DNA of 64,000 bases from the NCBI RefSeq assembly GCF_021390435.2, contig NZ_JAJVCN010000003.1, positions 1,059,501 through 1,123,500 on the forward strand, read 5' to 3'. The translations under genes were made by a program, and so were the position numbers. Positions 25,405 through 35,965 of this stretch are shown here, piece after piece. This DNA comes from Kibdelosporangium philippinense (GTDB lineage Bacteria; Actinomycetota; Actinomycetes; Mycobacteriales; Pseudonocardiaceae). Under the pieces are notes generated by a model. The model did no database searches and was not told the origin of the DNA. It saw only the letters and a program-made list of their open reading frames with translations. Position 1 is the stretch's first letter. Every line of letters begins with the position of its first letter.

Positions 25405-25767
25405 ATGACCGAATCCCGGCGCGCGATCCTCCTCGCTGCGATGCTCGGCACCATGGGCACGCTGCACTTCCTCGTGCCGCGCCCGTTCGACCGGATCATT
25501 CCGAAGGCGCTCCCCGGCAACGCCCGGACCTGGACATACGTGTCCGGCGCCGGCGAGCTCGGAACGGCGCTGCTGATCGCGATCCCCAAGACGCGACGGC
25601 TCGGCGGTCTGCTGGCGGCGATGCTGTTCGTGGCCGTGTTCCCCGGCAACGTGCAGATGGCGCTAGACGCGAAGACGACGCAGTCCCGGCTTGTCGCGAT
25701 TGCCCGGTTGCCGCTGCAATGGCCGCTGGTCAAGTGGGCGCTACGCGTCCGTGACCGACGGGACTGA
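25405..25767 (+). CDS. DoxX-like membrane protein
   Basis: A 120-residue protein with four hydrophobic segments (about 8-25, 45-60, 66-83, 95-112). The opening RAILLAAMLGTMGTLHFLVP and central YVSGAGELGTALLI are typical of small DoxX-like proteins. It lies divergent from the K+ channel gene and overlaps the convergent adnB by 27 bp. No specific role can be given. Confidence 0.75.
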   Translation: MTESRRAILLAAMLGTMGTLHFLVPRPFDRIIPKALPGNARTWTYVSGAGELGTALLIAIPKTRRLGGLLAAMLFVAVFPGNVQMALDAKTTQSRLVAIARLPLQWPLVKWALRVRDRRD

Positions 25768-28700
25768 GCGTACGAGCTCCTTCAGTCCGTCGAGGTCCAG
25801 CAGGTCCGCGGGCCGTAGCGTGTGGTCGTCGCGTACGTAGTGGAAGGCCGCGCGGACACGGTCGACTGGAACGTTGGCGAGCTGTGCCCACGCCAACCGG
25901 TAGGCGGCCAGCTGCACGGCCAACGCGGGTAGGTGTGCCGCGTCGGGGACGCGTCCGGTCTTCCAGTCCACGACCGTCCAACCGCCGTCGTCATCTGCGT
26001 ATACGGCGTCCATTCGTCCGCGTACGGACAGACCGTCCACGTCGCACGTGAACGGCACCTCGACCTCGTGCGGGAAACGGTCGGCCCACGCGCTGGACAG
26101 GAACGCGGCGCGCATCGTCTCCAGGTCCTCGTCGGCGGCCGCGTTGTCGTCGGCGGCGCCGGGCAGTTCGTCGAGGTCAAGAAGCCGTCCGGAACCGAAC
26201 CGCCGCTCCAGCCACGTGTGGAACGCGGTACCCCTTCGGACCACCGGGTTGGGCGGGAACGGCAACGGACGGCGCAGCCTGCGGGCCAGCGCGTCCGGGT
26301 CGGCGGCCAGTTCGACGAGCTGACTCACCGAAAGCTGGCTTGGCAGGGCAATTTTCTCTCGTTTGTTCATGGCCGCCGCGCGTTCGGCGAGCAGCACGTC
26401 CGTGTCGCGCTTCCAGCCGTCGGGGTCTTCGTCTTCCAGCGGGAGCAGCAGCTGGTCCTCGTCAGGCGGTTTGCCGCGCTTCAGTTTCGCCAGCTCGGCG
26501 CGGACCTGGTCGGCGCCGTCGAGCACGTCCTGACGGCGTTTGCCCAGCGGATCGATCGGCCACCGCGCGCTCCGTGCGGCGTTGGCGATCGGGTTCTCTT
26601 CGTCCTCTGGCGGCGCGGGCGCCCAGTGGTCGACGGTTGCGACGTCTACTTCGGACAGTTCGGTGAGGAACTCCGACGGCCCCTTCGGTTTCGTGCTGGT
26701 CCGGCCCCACCAGTGCCCGGAAACCAGCAGGCTGCGTTCGGAGCGAGTCAGCGCCACATAGAACAGGCGCCGTTCCTCGGTCAACGCGCGCTCGGCGAAA
26801 CCCTCGTTGTGCAGCGCCAGGGCTTCCTCGACTTCTTTGCGGTTCATGTCGCCGGAAAGCCTGAGGTCAGGCAGGTCCTGCGCGTCACCCCGAAGTGCGG
26901 CTGGCAGTTCGGTCACCGCACGCAGCCAGCTCGAACCCCGACGCTTGGAGGGAAACACGTCCGTCACAACGTGCGGGATCGCGACCACTTCCCACTCAAG
27001 GCCTTTCGCGGAGTGGACGGTCAGTACCTGCACGCGGTCCTCGGCGACCTCGACCTCGCCGGGTTCCAGGCCATCTTCGGCATCCTCCGCCGCGGACAGA
27101 TAGTCCAAAAAGGACATCAGGCTGGCCGACGGGCTGTGCTGGGCGTAATCCGCGACGACGTCGGCGAAAGCATCGAGGTGCACCCGGGAAATCGGCCCCG
27201 GCCGCGCCGAGGCTTCGATGTCCAGCTGCATGGTCCGTTCGACGTCCGCGACCAGTTCGGGCAACGACTGGTCGAGCCTGCGCCGAAGGTGCGTGAGTTC
27301 CCCGCCGAGGCCACGGATGCGGTTGTAGCCCTCGGTCGAGTACCGCTTCGGGTCACCGGGGTCGTCCAACGCGTCGACGAGTCCGGCCTGCTCGGCGCGT
27401 TCCCCCGGCACCGCGCCGAGCAGCGGATCCACCTGGTCGGGAGCATGCAGACCAGCCAGTTCGGTCGCACGCCGCCACAACGCGGCCAGGTCCGCCGCGG
27501 ACAGCCGCCAGCGCGAACCCGTCAGCAGGCGCGTCGCGGCTGTGCCCGCGAGCGGGTCGACGAGCACACGCAGAGTGCTGACCAGGTCCCGGACTTCCGG
27601 TTCGTCAAGCAGCCCACCGAGTCCGACGACCTCGACTGGCAGACCACGCGTGCGCAGGGCGGTCGCGATGTCGGCCATGTCCGCACGCCTACGCACCAAA
27701 ACCGAGGCTGTGGGCGGTTTGCCTTCGCTTTCGACCTTCGCTCGCCACCTCGACGCGACCGCGTCCGCGAGCCATTCCAGCTCGGCATGGACGTCCGGGA
27801 ACAGCGCGCAGTGCACGTCGCCTTCGGGCGCGCCGTCACGCGCGCGCAACTCGTCGACCTCAAGGCCGGATCGGCGCAGCGGATCGGAGATGACGTTCGC
27901 GAGTTTCAGCACTTCAGGCGGGTTACGGAAACTCGTGAGCAGGCCATAGCGGGTGGCTGGGCTCTTGTCCTCGTTCGGGAAGTCCGTGGTGAACCGGGGC
28001 AGGTTCGCCGCGCTCGCGCCGCGCCAGCCGTAAATCGCCTGTGCGGGGTCACCCACAGCGGTGACCGGCATCGGGTCGTCCTGGCCGTACAGCGATCGCA
28101 GCAGGATGCGCTGCGCGTGCCCGGTGTCCTGGTATTCGTCGAGCAGCACGGCGCCGTACCTGCTGCGTTCGCCCTTCACGACCTCTGCGTGGTCACGCGC
28201 GAGCCGCGCCGCCATGGCCATCTGGTCGGCGAAGTCCAGGACGCCATCCCGGCGCTTGCGCTCGGCGTACGCCTTGACCATCGGCAGCAACGCGACGCGG
28301 AACCGTTGCGCCGCAATGATCTCTTTCAGCTTCTGGGAGGGTTCCGCGGCTTGGCGCGGTCCGCGCGGCGCGCTCTCGATGATCTGGCAGAGCCGTTCGG
28401 CGTGCTCGGCGAGTTTGTCCTCGTCGACGAGGTGCTCGCCGATTTCCCCGGCCAGGTCGAGCAGGTATTTCGTGATCGTCGCCGGGACGCGGTCGGTGTC
28501 GAGGTCGTGCGTCCACGTGCTGACCAGGCGGTGTGCCAGCTGCCATGACGAGGTCTCGGTGAGCAGCCGTGCCGCGGGTTCGACGGGCAGCCTGAGGCCG
28601 TGCTCGCCGACCAGGCGGCCCGCGTAGGCGTGGTAGGTAAGGATGGTCGGTTCGCCCGTGATCACGGCGGCTTTGCGTTCGCCGCTGGGATCGAGCCTTT

Positions 28701-28989
28701 CCAGCACGCCCGAGCCCGCGAGCCTGCGCAGCCGGGCACGGACGCGGTCGGCCAGTTGACGGGCGGCTTTACGCGTGAACGTCAACCCGAGGATGCGCTC
28801 GGGCACGACCAGACCGTTGGCGACCAGCCACACCACGCGCCCGGCCATCGTCTCGGTCTTGCCCGCGCCCGCACCCGCGACGACCAGCGCGGGCGCCGCG
28901 GGCGCCGCGATCACGGTCGCCTGCTCGTCGGTCGGGGCAGGCAGGCCCAGAGCGGAGGCCAGCTGCCTAGGGGTCATCCGGTCGTTCAC
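25741..28989 (-). CDS. adnB: AdnB, helicase-nuclease subunit of the AdnAB DNA end resection complex
   Basis: A 1082-residue UvrD-like helicase fused to a RecB-type nuclease. Walker A is AGAGAGKTET near residue 40. Motif II is LLDEYQDT, motif III GDPAQAIYGWRGA, motif V TVHSAKGLEWE and motif VI FYVALTRSE. The C-terminal nuclease has RGRMDAVYADDDGG, VVDWKTG and the QLAAY motif, so both activities look intact. AdnAB resects double-strand breaks in actinobacteria in place of RecBCD/AddAB. The partner adnA is immediately upstream on the same strand (148 nt apart), and the order adnA-adnB-channel matches Rv3202c-Rv3201c-Rv3200c. Confidence 0.93.
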   Translation of the reverse strand: MNDRMTPRQLASALGLPAPTDEQATVIAAPAAPALVVAGAGAGKTETMAGRVVWLVANGLVVPERILGLTFTRKAARQLADRVRARLRRLAGSGVLERLDPSGERKAAVITGEPTILTYHAYAGRLVGEHGLRLPVEPAARLLTETSSWQLAHRLVSTWTHDLDTDRVPATITKYLLDLAGEIGEHLVDEDKLAEHAERLCQIIESAPRGPRQAAEPSQKLKEIIAAQRFRVALLPMVKAYAERKRRDGVLDFADQMAMAARLARDHAEVVKGERSRYGAVLLDEYQDTGHAQRILLRSLYGQDDPMPVTAVGDPAQAIYGWRGASAANLPRFTTDFPNEDKSPATRYGLLTSFRNPPEVLKLANVISDPLRRSGLEVDELRARDGAPEGDVHCALFPDVHAELEWLADAVASRWRAKVESEGKPPTASVLVRRRADMADIATALRTRGLPVEVVGLGGLLDEPEVRDLVSTLRVLVDPLAGTAATRLLTGSRWRLSAADLAALWRRATELAGLHAPDQVDPLLGAVPGERAEQAGLVDALDDPGDPKRYSTEGYNRIRGLGGELTHLRRRLDQSLPELVADVERTMQLDIEASARPGPISRVHLDAFADVVADYAQHSPSASLMSFLDYLSAAEDAEDGLEPGEVEVAEDRVQVLTVHSAKGLEWEVVAIPHVVTDVFPSKRRGSSWLRAVTELPAALRGDAQDLPDLRLSGDMNRKEVEEALALHNEGFAERALTEERRLFYVALTRSERSLLVSGHWWGRTSTKPKGPSEFLTELSEVDVATVDHWAPAPPEDEENPIANAARSARWPIDPLGKRRQDVLDGADQVRAELAKLKRGKPPDEDQLLLPLEDEDPDGWKRDTDVLLAERAAAMNKREKIALPSQLSVSQLVELAADPDALARRLRRPLPFPPNPVVRRGTAFHTWLERRFGSGRLLDLDELPGAADDNAAADEDLETMRAAFLSSAWADRFPHEVEVPFTCDVDGLSVRGRMDAVYADDDGGWTVVDWKTGRVPDAAHLPALAVQLAAYRLAWAQLANVPVDRVRAAFHYVRDDHTLRPADLLDLDGLKELVRSVPSVTDA

Positions 28990-29137
28990 AGCGACCCGAC
29001 CCTACATCGGCAAACGCGCATCGATGACTCCGTGACCAGACCACATGACCAGCGCACCTCCTCAGCCGGACCGGCGCGCCCCTGCTAGGGAGAAGGTCAC
29101 GCCGGTAAGTGCGGTCGGCTCCGGGACATGTATGCGG

Positions 29138-32100
29138 TCATTCCGTCACCTGCCGGCCTGCCGGGTGCAGCGGGCAACTGGTCTTGGCTGGACAGCGGGG
29201 ACAGTCGGGGTTCTCTCGTGCGTCGTAGTCCGGGCCGATGCTGTCGGCCGCAGCCTTGCGCACGACCGTCAGCCACTCCTGGACAGCTTCCCCCTCCACC
29301 GGATCCTGCACGCGTTCCGCCGCGCCGGTCTTGCGGTCTTTTTTCGCCACGAAGACCAACCGCGCGCCGCCAGGCGACGTGTCCAGGCCGAGCCTCGCGA
29401 ACGCGCCGTACGCGGCGGCCAACTGGTAGACCGCGAGCTGTGGGTGTTGGGCGGCGTCGTCCTTGCTCACCGGGGTTTTGCCGCTCTTGATGTCGATCAC
29501 GACCGGGCGTTTGTCCGGATCGGATTCGAGGCGGTCGACCCGCCCGCGCAGCCTGATCAGCGGCCCGTCCTCCTCCTGCGGCAGGTCCACGCTGACGTCC
29601 TGTTCGATGGCGACCTGCGTGAGCTGCGAACGGCTGCCGGTCAGCCAGCTCAGGAACGTGTCGAGCATGCCGTGCACGCGTTGCTGTTCGCGCTTGGAGT
29701 ACCAGGGCGCGCCAGCGTCGACCTGCTTCCAGGCTTCGTCGAGCTGGGCGCGCAGTTCTCTCTCGTTCGCGCCCTCGGCGGCTGCCTGCGCCAGGGCGTG
29801 CACCAGTGTTCCGGTGATCACGTGCAGTTCGACGGGGTCTTGGCCGCCGTGTCGTTCGACCACCCAGCGCAGCGGACACTTGGCTAATACGTCCACTGTG
29901 GACGGTGAGACCTTGACCGGTTCGGTCTTCTCGCGCAGGGCCTCGGCGCTGGACAACTCGGCGAGGCCGTACCACGAGTCCGGGTGCGCGCCAGGAACTC
30001 CGGCCTCGGCCAACCTGGCCAGCTGCTGTGCGGCTCGGGTGCGGCGGGGCGCGGATTCTTCGCCGTCACAGATCACTTTGCGGAGCTCGCCGACAAGGTC
30101 TGCCAGCACGAGTGACCTCGTTCCGGACAGCGAGACGAACGCGAGTTCCTCGTCTTCGAACTCGGCCAGTTCGCCGAGGAACCGGGATGGCTGTTCCTCT
30201 TCGCCACGGATCGCGCTGACCAACAGCCGCCAACGCGCCCGGCTGGCGGCAACCATGAACAAGCGGCGCTCTTCAGCCAGCAGTGGCGCGGTCATCGACA
30301 CGTATTCATAGGGGTCCGCGCCATTGAGGACATCCACCATCTGCTCGACGCCCAGCAGCGAGCCGCGCAGCCGTAGGTCTGGCCACGCTCCCTCCTGCAC
30401 GCCGGGTACGGCAACGACCGTCCACTCGCGCCCGGCGGCCGCATGCGCGGTGAGCAACGCGACAGACTCACCGATGGGCGCCTTCTGCGCGAGCGTGTCA
30501 CCCGCGATCTGTTGCGCCGAAAGGTAATCCGCGAACCTCGCGACACCTGCGCCAGGCAACCGGTCGGCGTACTTCGCGGCCGCGTGGAACAGGGCGACGA
30601 TCGCGTCGAGGTCGCGATCCGCTTGTTTACCAGCGGTTCCACCGCGTTCTGCCTGCGCGACCCAGCGGCGCTCCAACCCGCTGCCTTGCCAGACGCCCCA
30701 CAACACCTGCTCGACACCCGCGCCATCGGCGATGGCCTTACGCGCTCCGGCGAGCAACGCGGCCACGCGACGCAGTGGCGCGGCTTCAGCGTCCTCCAGC
30801 GCGGCCAGCTTGTCGTATGTATCGAGCGCCTCGACAAGCAGCTCATCACTGGAACGGTCCCCGCCAGCGACCATCTCCAGCCGTCGCAGCCCTCGCCTGA
30901 GCCGCCGCAACGCCATCGGGTCCGCCCCGCCGAGTGACGACGACAGCAACATGGCCGTCACGTCCGGATCCAACGCAGAACGGTCCGCCGCGCACTCCAG
31001 CAACGCGAGGAAAGGCCGTACCGCTGGCTGCTGGGCCAACGGCACCTCGTCGGTCGGGATAGCGACGGGCACACCAGCCGCGGCCAACGCTCGATACAGC
31101 ACCGGAATGGATCGCGTCGCGGACCGTACGACCACAGCCATTTCCGACCAAGGGACCTCGTCGATCAGATGGGCCCGCCGCAGCTGATCCGCGACCCAGC
31201 TGGCCTCGGCGGCGGCCGACGGATGCAGGCGTAGCGCCACGTTGCCGTCGCGTGGCACGTTCTCGCCTTCCCGGACCTGACGTTGCGGCCCAGCTCCAGG
31301 CAACCGCCCGGCCAGGCGTCCAACGGCCTCCCGGATCTGAGTGGCCATCCGGTAGCCCGTGGTGAGAACGATTGTGTTGTGGCCACCGGGATCCGCGTCG
31401 GTCAGCAGCCTGGGGTCGGCCCCACGGAAGGAAAAGATCGCTTGGTCCGGATCGCCCGCAAGGACGAACTCAGCCGATCCTTCGGCCAACGTGGTCGCGA
31501 GTTGGAACTGCAGCGGATCGAGATGCTGGGCGTCGTCGACATAGAGGTGACGAACCCGCGCGCGTTCCTGATCGAGCAACTCCGCGTCGGTTTCGAACGC
31601 GACCAACGCGCTGTCCACCAGCTCGGCCGCGTCCAGCGCGGGCCCGCTCGCCTGTGCCACACCGGTGTCCGCCGCGCCCGCGAGCAGAGTGACCTGCTCG
31701 TATTGCACGCCGAACCTGCCTGCCGCAACCCATTCGTCCCGCCCGTACTGACGCCCAAGTGCCGCCAGGTCTTGCGGGCCGACGCCTCGTTCGGCCGCCC
31801 TGAGCAGCAGGTCTCGCAGCTCGTCGGCGAAACCCGGGATGGCGAGCGCCGGGCGGAGCCGCTTCGGCCACCTCGGCGCGCCCTTTTCCAAGTCACCTTC
31901 GAGCAGGTCGCGCACGACCGCGTCTTGCTCCGGCCCGCTCAACAGCCTCGGCCCCGGCTCATCTCTGAGCGACGCCCGCAACCTGAGGACAGCGAAGGCA
32001 TACGAGTGGACCGTGCGCACCAGGGGTTCACGGGCCGTGCGCATTCCGCCGTCGGTCAGCAGGCTCGTGATGTGCGTCCTGACCGCGGTTGCCGCACGCC

Positions 32101-32326
32101 TGCTCGCGGTGAGGATCAGGATGTTCTCTGGGTCGACGCCGTCCGCTATGCGCTTGGCCGCGAGTTCCGCCAGGAGGGTTGTTTTGCCGGTGCCTGGGCC
32201 GCCAAGGACACGACAAAAACCGCCTGCGCCACCCTCGATCAGCTGGGTGGCCGCATCTTCCCAGCTCAGGCTTTCGCGAGGGTGGTGCGGGGCCCGGACT
32301 AGGAGCGGCGCGGACTTCGTCACCAC
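29138..32326 (-). CDS. adnA: AdnA, helicase-nuclease subunit of the AdnAB complex
   Basis: A 1062-residue UvrD/PcrA-like protein with C-terminal nuclease. Walker A is GGPGTGKTTLLAEL (about residues 41-54), motif II YVDDAQHLDPLQ, and motif III GDPDQAIFSFRGA. The nuclease has RLRGRVDRLESD, VVIDIKSGKT and QLAVYQLAAAYG. Four cysteines near the end (CPRCPAKTSC plus an upstream Cys in NPDCPRC) suggest the iron-sulfur staple of AddB/AdnA-type nucleases. Motif II has DDAQ in place of the usual DExQ; AdnA's helicase is known to be less important than that of AdnB. It pairs with adnB downstream. The sequence starts at 32326 without an obvious alternative. Confidence 0.92.
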   Translation of the reverse strand: MVTKSAPLLVRAPHHPRESLSWEDAATQLIEGGAGGFCRVLGGPGTGKTTLLAELAAKRIADGVDPENILILTASRRAATAVRTHITSLLTDGGMRTAREPLVRTVHSYAFAVLRLRASLRDEPGPRLLSGPEQDAVVRDLLEGDLEKGAPRWPKRLRPALAIPGFADELRDLLLRAAERGVGPQDLAALGRQYGRDEWVAAGRFGVQYEQVTLLAGAADTGVAQASGPALDAAELVDSALVAFETDAELLDQERARVRHLYVDDAQHLDPLQFQLATTLAEGSAEFVLAGDPDQAIFSFRGADPRLLTDADPGGHNTIVLTTGYRMATQIREAVGRLAGRLPGAGPQRQVREGENVPRDGNVALRLHPSAAAEASWVADQLRRAHLIDEVPWSEMAVVVRSATRSIPVLYRALAAAGVPVAIPTDEVPLAQQPAVRPFLALLECAADRSALDPDVTAMLLSSSLGGADPMALRRLRRGLRRLEMVAGGDRSSDELLVEALDTYDKLAALEDAEAAPLRRVAALLAGARKAIADGAGVEQVLWGVWQGSGLERRWVAQAERGGTAGKQADRDLDAIVALFHAAAKYADRLPGAGVARFADYLSAQQIAGDTLAQKAPIGESVALLTAHAAAGREWTVVAVPGVQEGAWPDLRLRGSLLGVEQMVDVLNGADPYEYVSMTAPLLAEERRLFMVAASRARWRLLVSAIRGEEEQPSRFLGELAEFEDEELAFVSLSGTRSLVLADLVGELRKVICDGEESAPRRTRAAQQLARLAEAGVPGAHPDSWYGLAELSSAEALREKTEPVKVSPSTVDVLAKCPLRWVVERHGGQDPVELHVITGTLVHALAQAAAEGANERELRAQLDEAWKQVDAGAPWYSKREQQRVHGMLDTFLSWLTGSRSQLTQVAIEQDVSVDLPQEEDGPLIRLRGRVDRLESDPDKRPVVIDIKSGKTPVSKDDAAQHPQLAVYQLAAAYGAFARLGLDTSPGGARLVFVAKKDRKTGAAERVQDPVEGEAVQEWLTVVRKAAADSIGPDYDARENPDCPRCPAKTSCPLHPAGRQVTE

Positions 32327-32420
32327 CTCACGATGGAAGCACGGCCCACCGACAATCCCCGCAGCGACACCCCTGACCTGCGGAGTTGATCACCCCAGCC
32401 CGCCACGAGATGATGCCCGT

Positions 32421-33353
32421 ATGGCGGGGCACGAGTCAGGCATGCTGGACGTCGGCGACGGTCATTCGCTGTATTGGGAGGTGTCGGGCAACCCCGACGG
32501 CAAACCGGCGGTCACGCTGCACGGCGGTCCCGGATCCGGGAGCTCTCCGAGAACTCGGAACCTGTTCGACCCGAACCGTTACCGCGTGGTCCTGTTCGAC
32601 CAACGCAACTCCGGGCGCAGCACCCCTTCGGCGACCGATCCGGTCGTCGATCTGTCGGCGAACACCACGCAGCACCTCATCGCCGACATCGAGGCGCTGC
32701 GGGTCCACCTGGGAATCGAACGCTGGCTGGTATGGGGTGGCTCGTGGGGCGTCACACTCGCCCTCGCCTACGCGCAGGCATATCCCGAGCGGGTGACTGA
32801 ATTGGTGCTCGCGGCTGTGACCAACGGCGACCGCCGCGACACTGACTGGATCACTCGTGACATGGGCCGCGTTTTCCCGCGCGAGTGGGAACGGTTCCGC
32901 GACGGCGTGCCCCCTGCCGAACGCGACGGCGACCTGTCTGCCGCCTACAGCCGTCTGCTCCACGATCCCGACCCCGAGGTCCGCGCCAAGGCCGCACAAG
33001 CGTGGTGTGAGTGGGAGGACACGCACATGTCCCTGGCGCCCGACGCGACACCCTCCCTGTCAGTCGCCGACCCGGCGTTTCAGCTGGCCTTCGCCCGCCT
33101 CGTGACCCACTACTGGTCCAACGGCTGCTTTCTGGAAGAGGGGCAGCTGATGCGTGGCATCGGGCGGCTGCACGGAATTCCTGCCGTGTTGATCCACGGG
33201 CGTTACGACGTCAGCGGTCCACTCGGCACAGCTTGGGCGCTGCATCGGGCCTGGCCTGGAAGCGAGCTCGTGGTCCTTGACGACACCGGTCACGGCGGCG
33301 GCAATATGACCGCGGCGATCATCGCCGCCACCGACCGCTTCGCCCGTGAGTGA
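32421..33353 (+). CDS. pip: proline iminopeptidase
   Basis: A 310-residue alpha/beta hydrolase of peptidase family S33 that removes N-terminal proline. The oxyanion hole HGGPGSGSS, the nucleophile elbow GGSWGVTLAL (Ser), HGRYDVSG (Asp) and DDTGHGGG (His) form the triad. FDQRNSGRSTPSA is a family marker. There is no signal peptide. It is divergent from adnA, 94 nt apart, and is the last intact gene before the damaged exopolysaccharide locus. Confidence 0.92.
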   Translation: MAGHESGMLDVGDGHSLYWEVSGNPDGKPAVTLHGGPGSGSSPRTRNLFDPNRYRVVLFDQRNSGRSTPSATDPVVDLSANTTQHLIADIEALRVHLGIERWLVWGGSWGVTLALAYAQAYPERVTELVLAAVTNGDRRDTDWITRDMGRVFPREWERFRDGVPPAERDGDLSAAYSRLLHDPDPEVRAKAAQAWCEWEDTHMSLAPDATPSLSVADPAFQLAFARLVTHYWSNGCFLEEGQLMRGIGRLHGIPAVLIHGRYDVSGPLGTAWALHRAWPGSELVVLDDTGHGGGNMTAAIIAATDRFARE

Positions 33354-33872
33354 TCGTCGCACCCAGCGGAACACAATCGCACCAGATGGCGAACGTCATT
33401 TCCAGTTGCCGGTGAACAGAATTGGTCAGCACTTTTTTTCAAGTCGGAAAAACGGCTGGTTGGCATAATTATTACCCATTCGGCCGAGAGATATCTGGTG
33501 GACCATCCACCTCAGTCGGCGCACCGCCGTACGGGCGTACTCGGTAGCGCCCGGACGGGGTAGGCCAAGGGTGCCAATCTCACAAAAGCGCCCGTCGCGA
33601 ATTGTTGCACCGACAATGATCCGGTTATCGACAATGATCGACCGGAAAGTCCTCCTTGTTGCGTGTAACAACCGGACATCCGGTGACGAACCCCTAGATG
33701 CCGACACGCCCTTTTCGATCATTAGCTGCCCGCCCTGCAACTGGGAGGCTCATGTCCGGCTGAGCATTTCCGCGCCTTGTTCCACTTATCGGGAATAACT
33801 CTTCCACGCTCGCGAGTGGCGCGCTCGCCATGCCGTCATGCCCGAATAACCACGCACTAGAGGGGTCCGTCC
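33354..33872. other. AT-richer intergenic region before the Agd3-like gene
   Basis: About 520 bp without a convincing gene. Base composition is visibly lower in GC than its surroundings. An 11-bp direct repeat CGACAATGATC occurs at 33611-33621 and 33629-33639 (18-bp period). ATTGT/ACAAT and TTGTT/AACAA inverted pairs surround it. An AGAGGGG run at 33859-33865 lies a few bases before the ATG at 33873. Probable regulatory leader of the exopolysaccharide operon. Confidence 0.5.
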
Positions 33873-35962
33873 ATGAAAAGGATCAGGACACGGGTTCTGC
33901 CTGTCCTGTTAGCAGCAATAGTGACCGGTTCCGTCGTCGCCCCGTCGAGCAGTGCCACACCGAGCAGTGCCACGCCGGACGAGGGGCACGCGCACGAACA
34001 TCCGCTGATCCGAGCGGCTATCGCCAGACCGAAGCAGGCACCGGCGCCGCCGAAACTGCCGGTGCTCAACGGGCCCGTCGGACGTGCCGCCGCGAGATCT
34101 CAGGCCGACGTGAACGCCACAACCAAAGTGGCGCTGAGAGTGTTGGTTATCGCCAGTTCGGCGACTGATTTCGGGCTGCCGACATGGAAGTCGACGCTCG
34201 ACAAGATCGGCCAGCCATACGACGTCATACTCGCGAAGAACACCACCCTTCGAGCGAACCTGCTCGTGAACAATGACGGCACCGCCAAATACAACGCGGT
34301 CCTGCTCACTGACAACGCGCTCATCAGTGAGGGAACAAGCGCGTTCGATTCGACCGAATGGTCGGTCCTGTGGTCCTATGAAAGGACACACGGGATCCGG
34401 CAGGTCTCGTTGTACACGTCCTACGGCACATTTCCGGAGGACTACTGCCTGCGGGAAGGCAGTGAAGGCCCGATCACCACGCCCGTTCAGGCGACTTTGA
34501 CCCAAGCTGGCGCCCAGTTCTTCGACTATCTGAAGGCATCGGCGCGAATTCCAATCACCGAGTCATACGCCTACCGCTCACGATTGCAGCCGGGTTGTTC
34601 AGCGCAGGCACTGCTGACTCTTGGCAACGACGTGCTTGGCGTGACGTCGACGACCTCGGACGGGCGGCAGCGTGCCGCGCTGACGTTCTCATCGGGCGAA
34701 CACCAGGTGCACACCGACCTGTTGGGCTACGGGCTGCTCCGCTGGGCCACGAACGGTGTTTTCATCGGCGAGAAACGGCACTGGCTGAACGTGGACGTCG
34801 ACGACTGGTTCAACTACACCGCGCACCTCTACCCCGACGGCCGCCTGGAGACCAACCCAGGCTTCCGGCTGTCCGGCCCCGAGGTCTCCGCCACGCATGC
34901 GCAGCAGAACTCCCTGCGTGACCGGTATCCGCTGGCCGACGAGTTCAATCTGAACATCCCGTACAACGGCGGTCGGTTCGTGCCGACCGCGCCCTCCCGG
35001 TGCAGCGCGGTCAACACTCCGGACCCGCTGAGCAGCTTCTCGCGCTGCCAGGGCAACAACTTCCAGTGGATCAACCACACGATGCACCACCCGGCCATGG
35101 ACTTCACGCCGTACGCCCAGAACGTCGCCGAGATCCGCGACAACCTCGCGGTGGCGCGCGATGCCGGCTTGTCGTGCCAACCGAGATCCTGAAGACCGGC
35201 AGCTACTCCGGGCTCGGCGTGTACTCGACCACTCCGAACGGCCCGCTGAAGGACTTCGGGCTGACCGGGTCGAACCGCGAGCTGCTGCGCGCCGCCAAGG
35301 ACCTCGGCGTGAAGTACCTGCACGGCAACATGTCCTTCGAAGGCCATCAGCCGCCGTGCTTCAACTGCTCGATCACGCATCCGCTCGAGCCAGCGGTCTC
35401 GGTCGTGCCGGACTGGCCAGTCAACGTCGGCTACCAGGTCACCACACCGCCAGAGCAGACCTATCTGTACAACAGCCTCTACGGTCCGAACGGCCAGTTC
35501 CCAACGCATCCTCGGGACCTGACCTACCCGGAGATCCTTGCGCTCGAAGCCGAAGTCGGCCTGTCGCACGTGCTGAGCGGATCGGTGTACGCACACACCT
35601 TCCACCAGGGCAACGCGCATCACTACGCACCCGGCAAGAGCCTGCTCTTCGACTGGGTCGAGGAGATCGTCCAGCAGTACAGCAGCTTCTACCAGGTGCC
35701 GCTCAAGGGCCCGGACTGGAGCACGCTGGCGAACTACTCGAAGGCCCGTGCCGCGCACGCCAACGAGATCAAGGCCGGGCCGGACGTGGTGTGGGACCGG
35801 CTGACCAACATCGTCACGATCAACGCCGACACCTCGGGAACGCTGTTCGTCACCGGAGCCAGCCTCGCGACTGTTCCCTCCGAGCGGTACGGCACGGACC
35901 TGATCTCCCAAGCAAGCGTCCGTCCTGGTTCCCAGATCCTGCTCGCACAGCCGACGAGGTAA
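33873..35962 (+). pseudogene. Agd3-like (CE18) secreted polysaccharide deacetylase, single frameshift
   Basis: Two overlapping frames together encode about 696 residues related to the fungal galactosaminogalactan deacetylase Agd3. The first frame (33873-35192, 439 aa) has a signal peptide, a carbohydrate-binding part (VLVIASSATDFGLPTWKSTL), then the deacetylase start HWLNVDVDDWFN with the catalytic and metal Asp pair, and MHHPAMD with metal His. It then runs out of frame as LSCQPRS-stop. The neighbouring frame resumes exactly there as VVPTEILKTGSYSG and continues to 35962. Restoring one G at about 35171 (DAGL-VVPTEI) gives a continuous protein. Either the gene is a recent pseudogene or the base is a sequence error. 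The stop is followed 3 nt later by the ATG of a second Agd3-like gene. Confidence 0.8.
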
Positions 35963-35965
35963 GCG

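Noticed and set aside
25933..28548. 871-codon plus-strand frame opposite adnB
   Set aside because: Antisense shadow: Arg/Gly/Val/Gln-rich, no domain; adnB on the other strand has complete helicase and nuclease motifs.
33426..33740. 104-codon minus-strand ORF in the region before the Agd3-like gene
   Set aside because: Third-position GC is low compared with all real genes here, no ribosome site or motif was seen, and the region has repeats that suggest a regulatory role.
35160..35192. Programmed ribosomal frameshift in the Agd3-like gene
   Set aside because: No slippery heptamer or following pseudoknot is apparent, and neighbouring genes of the locus carry unrelated lesions, so mutation or base-call error is simpler.
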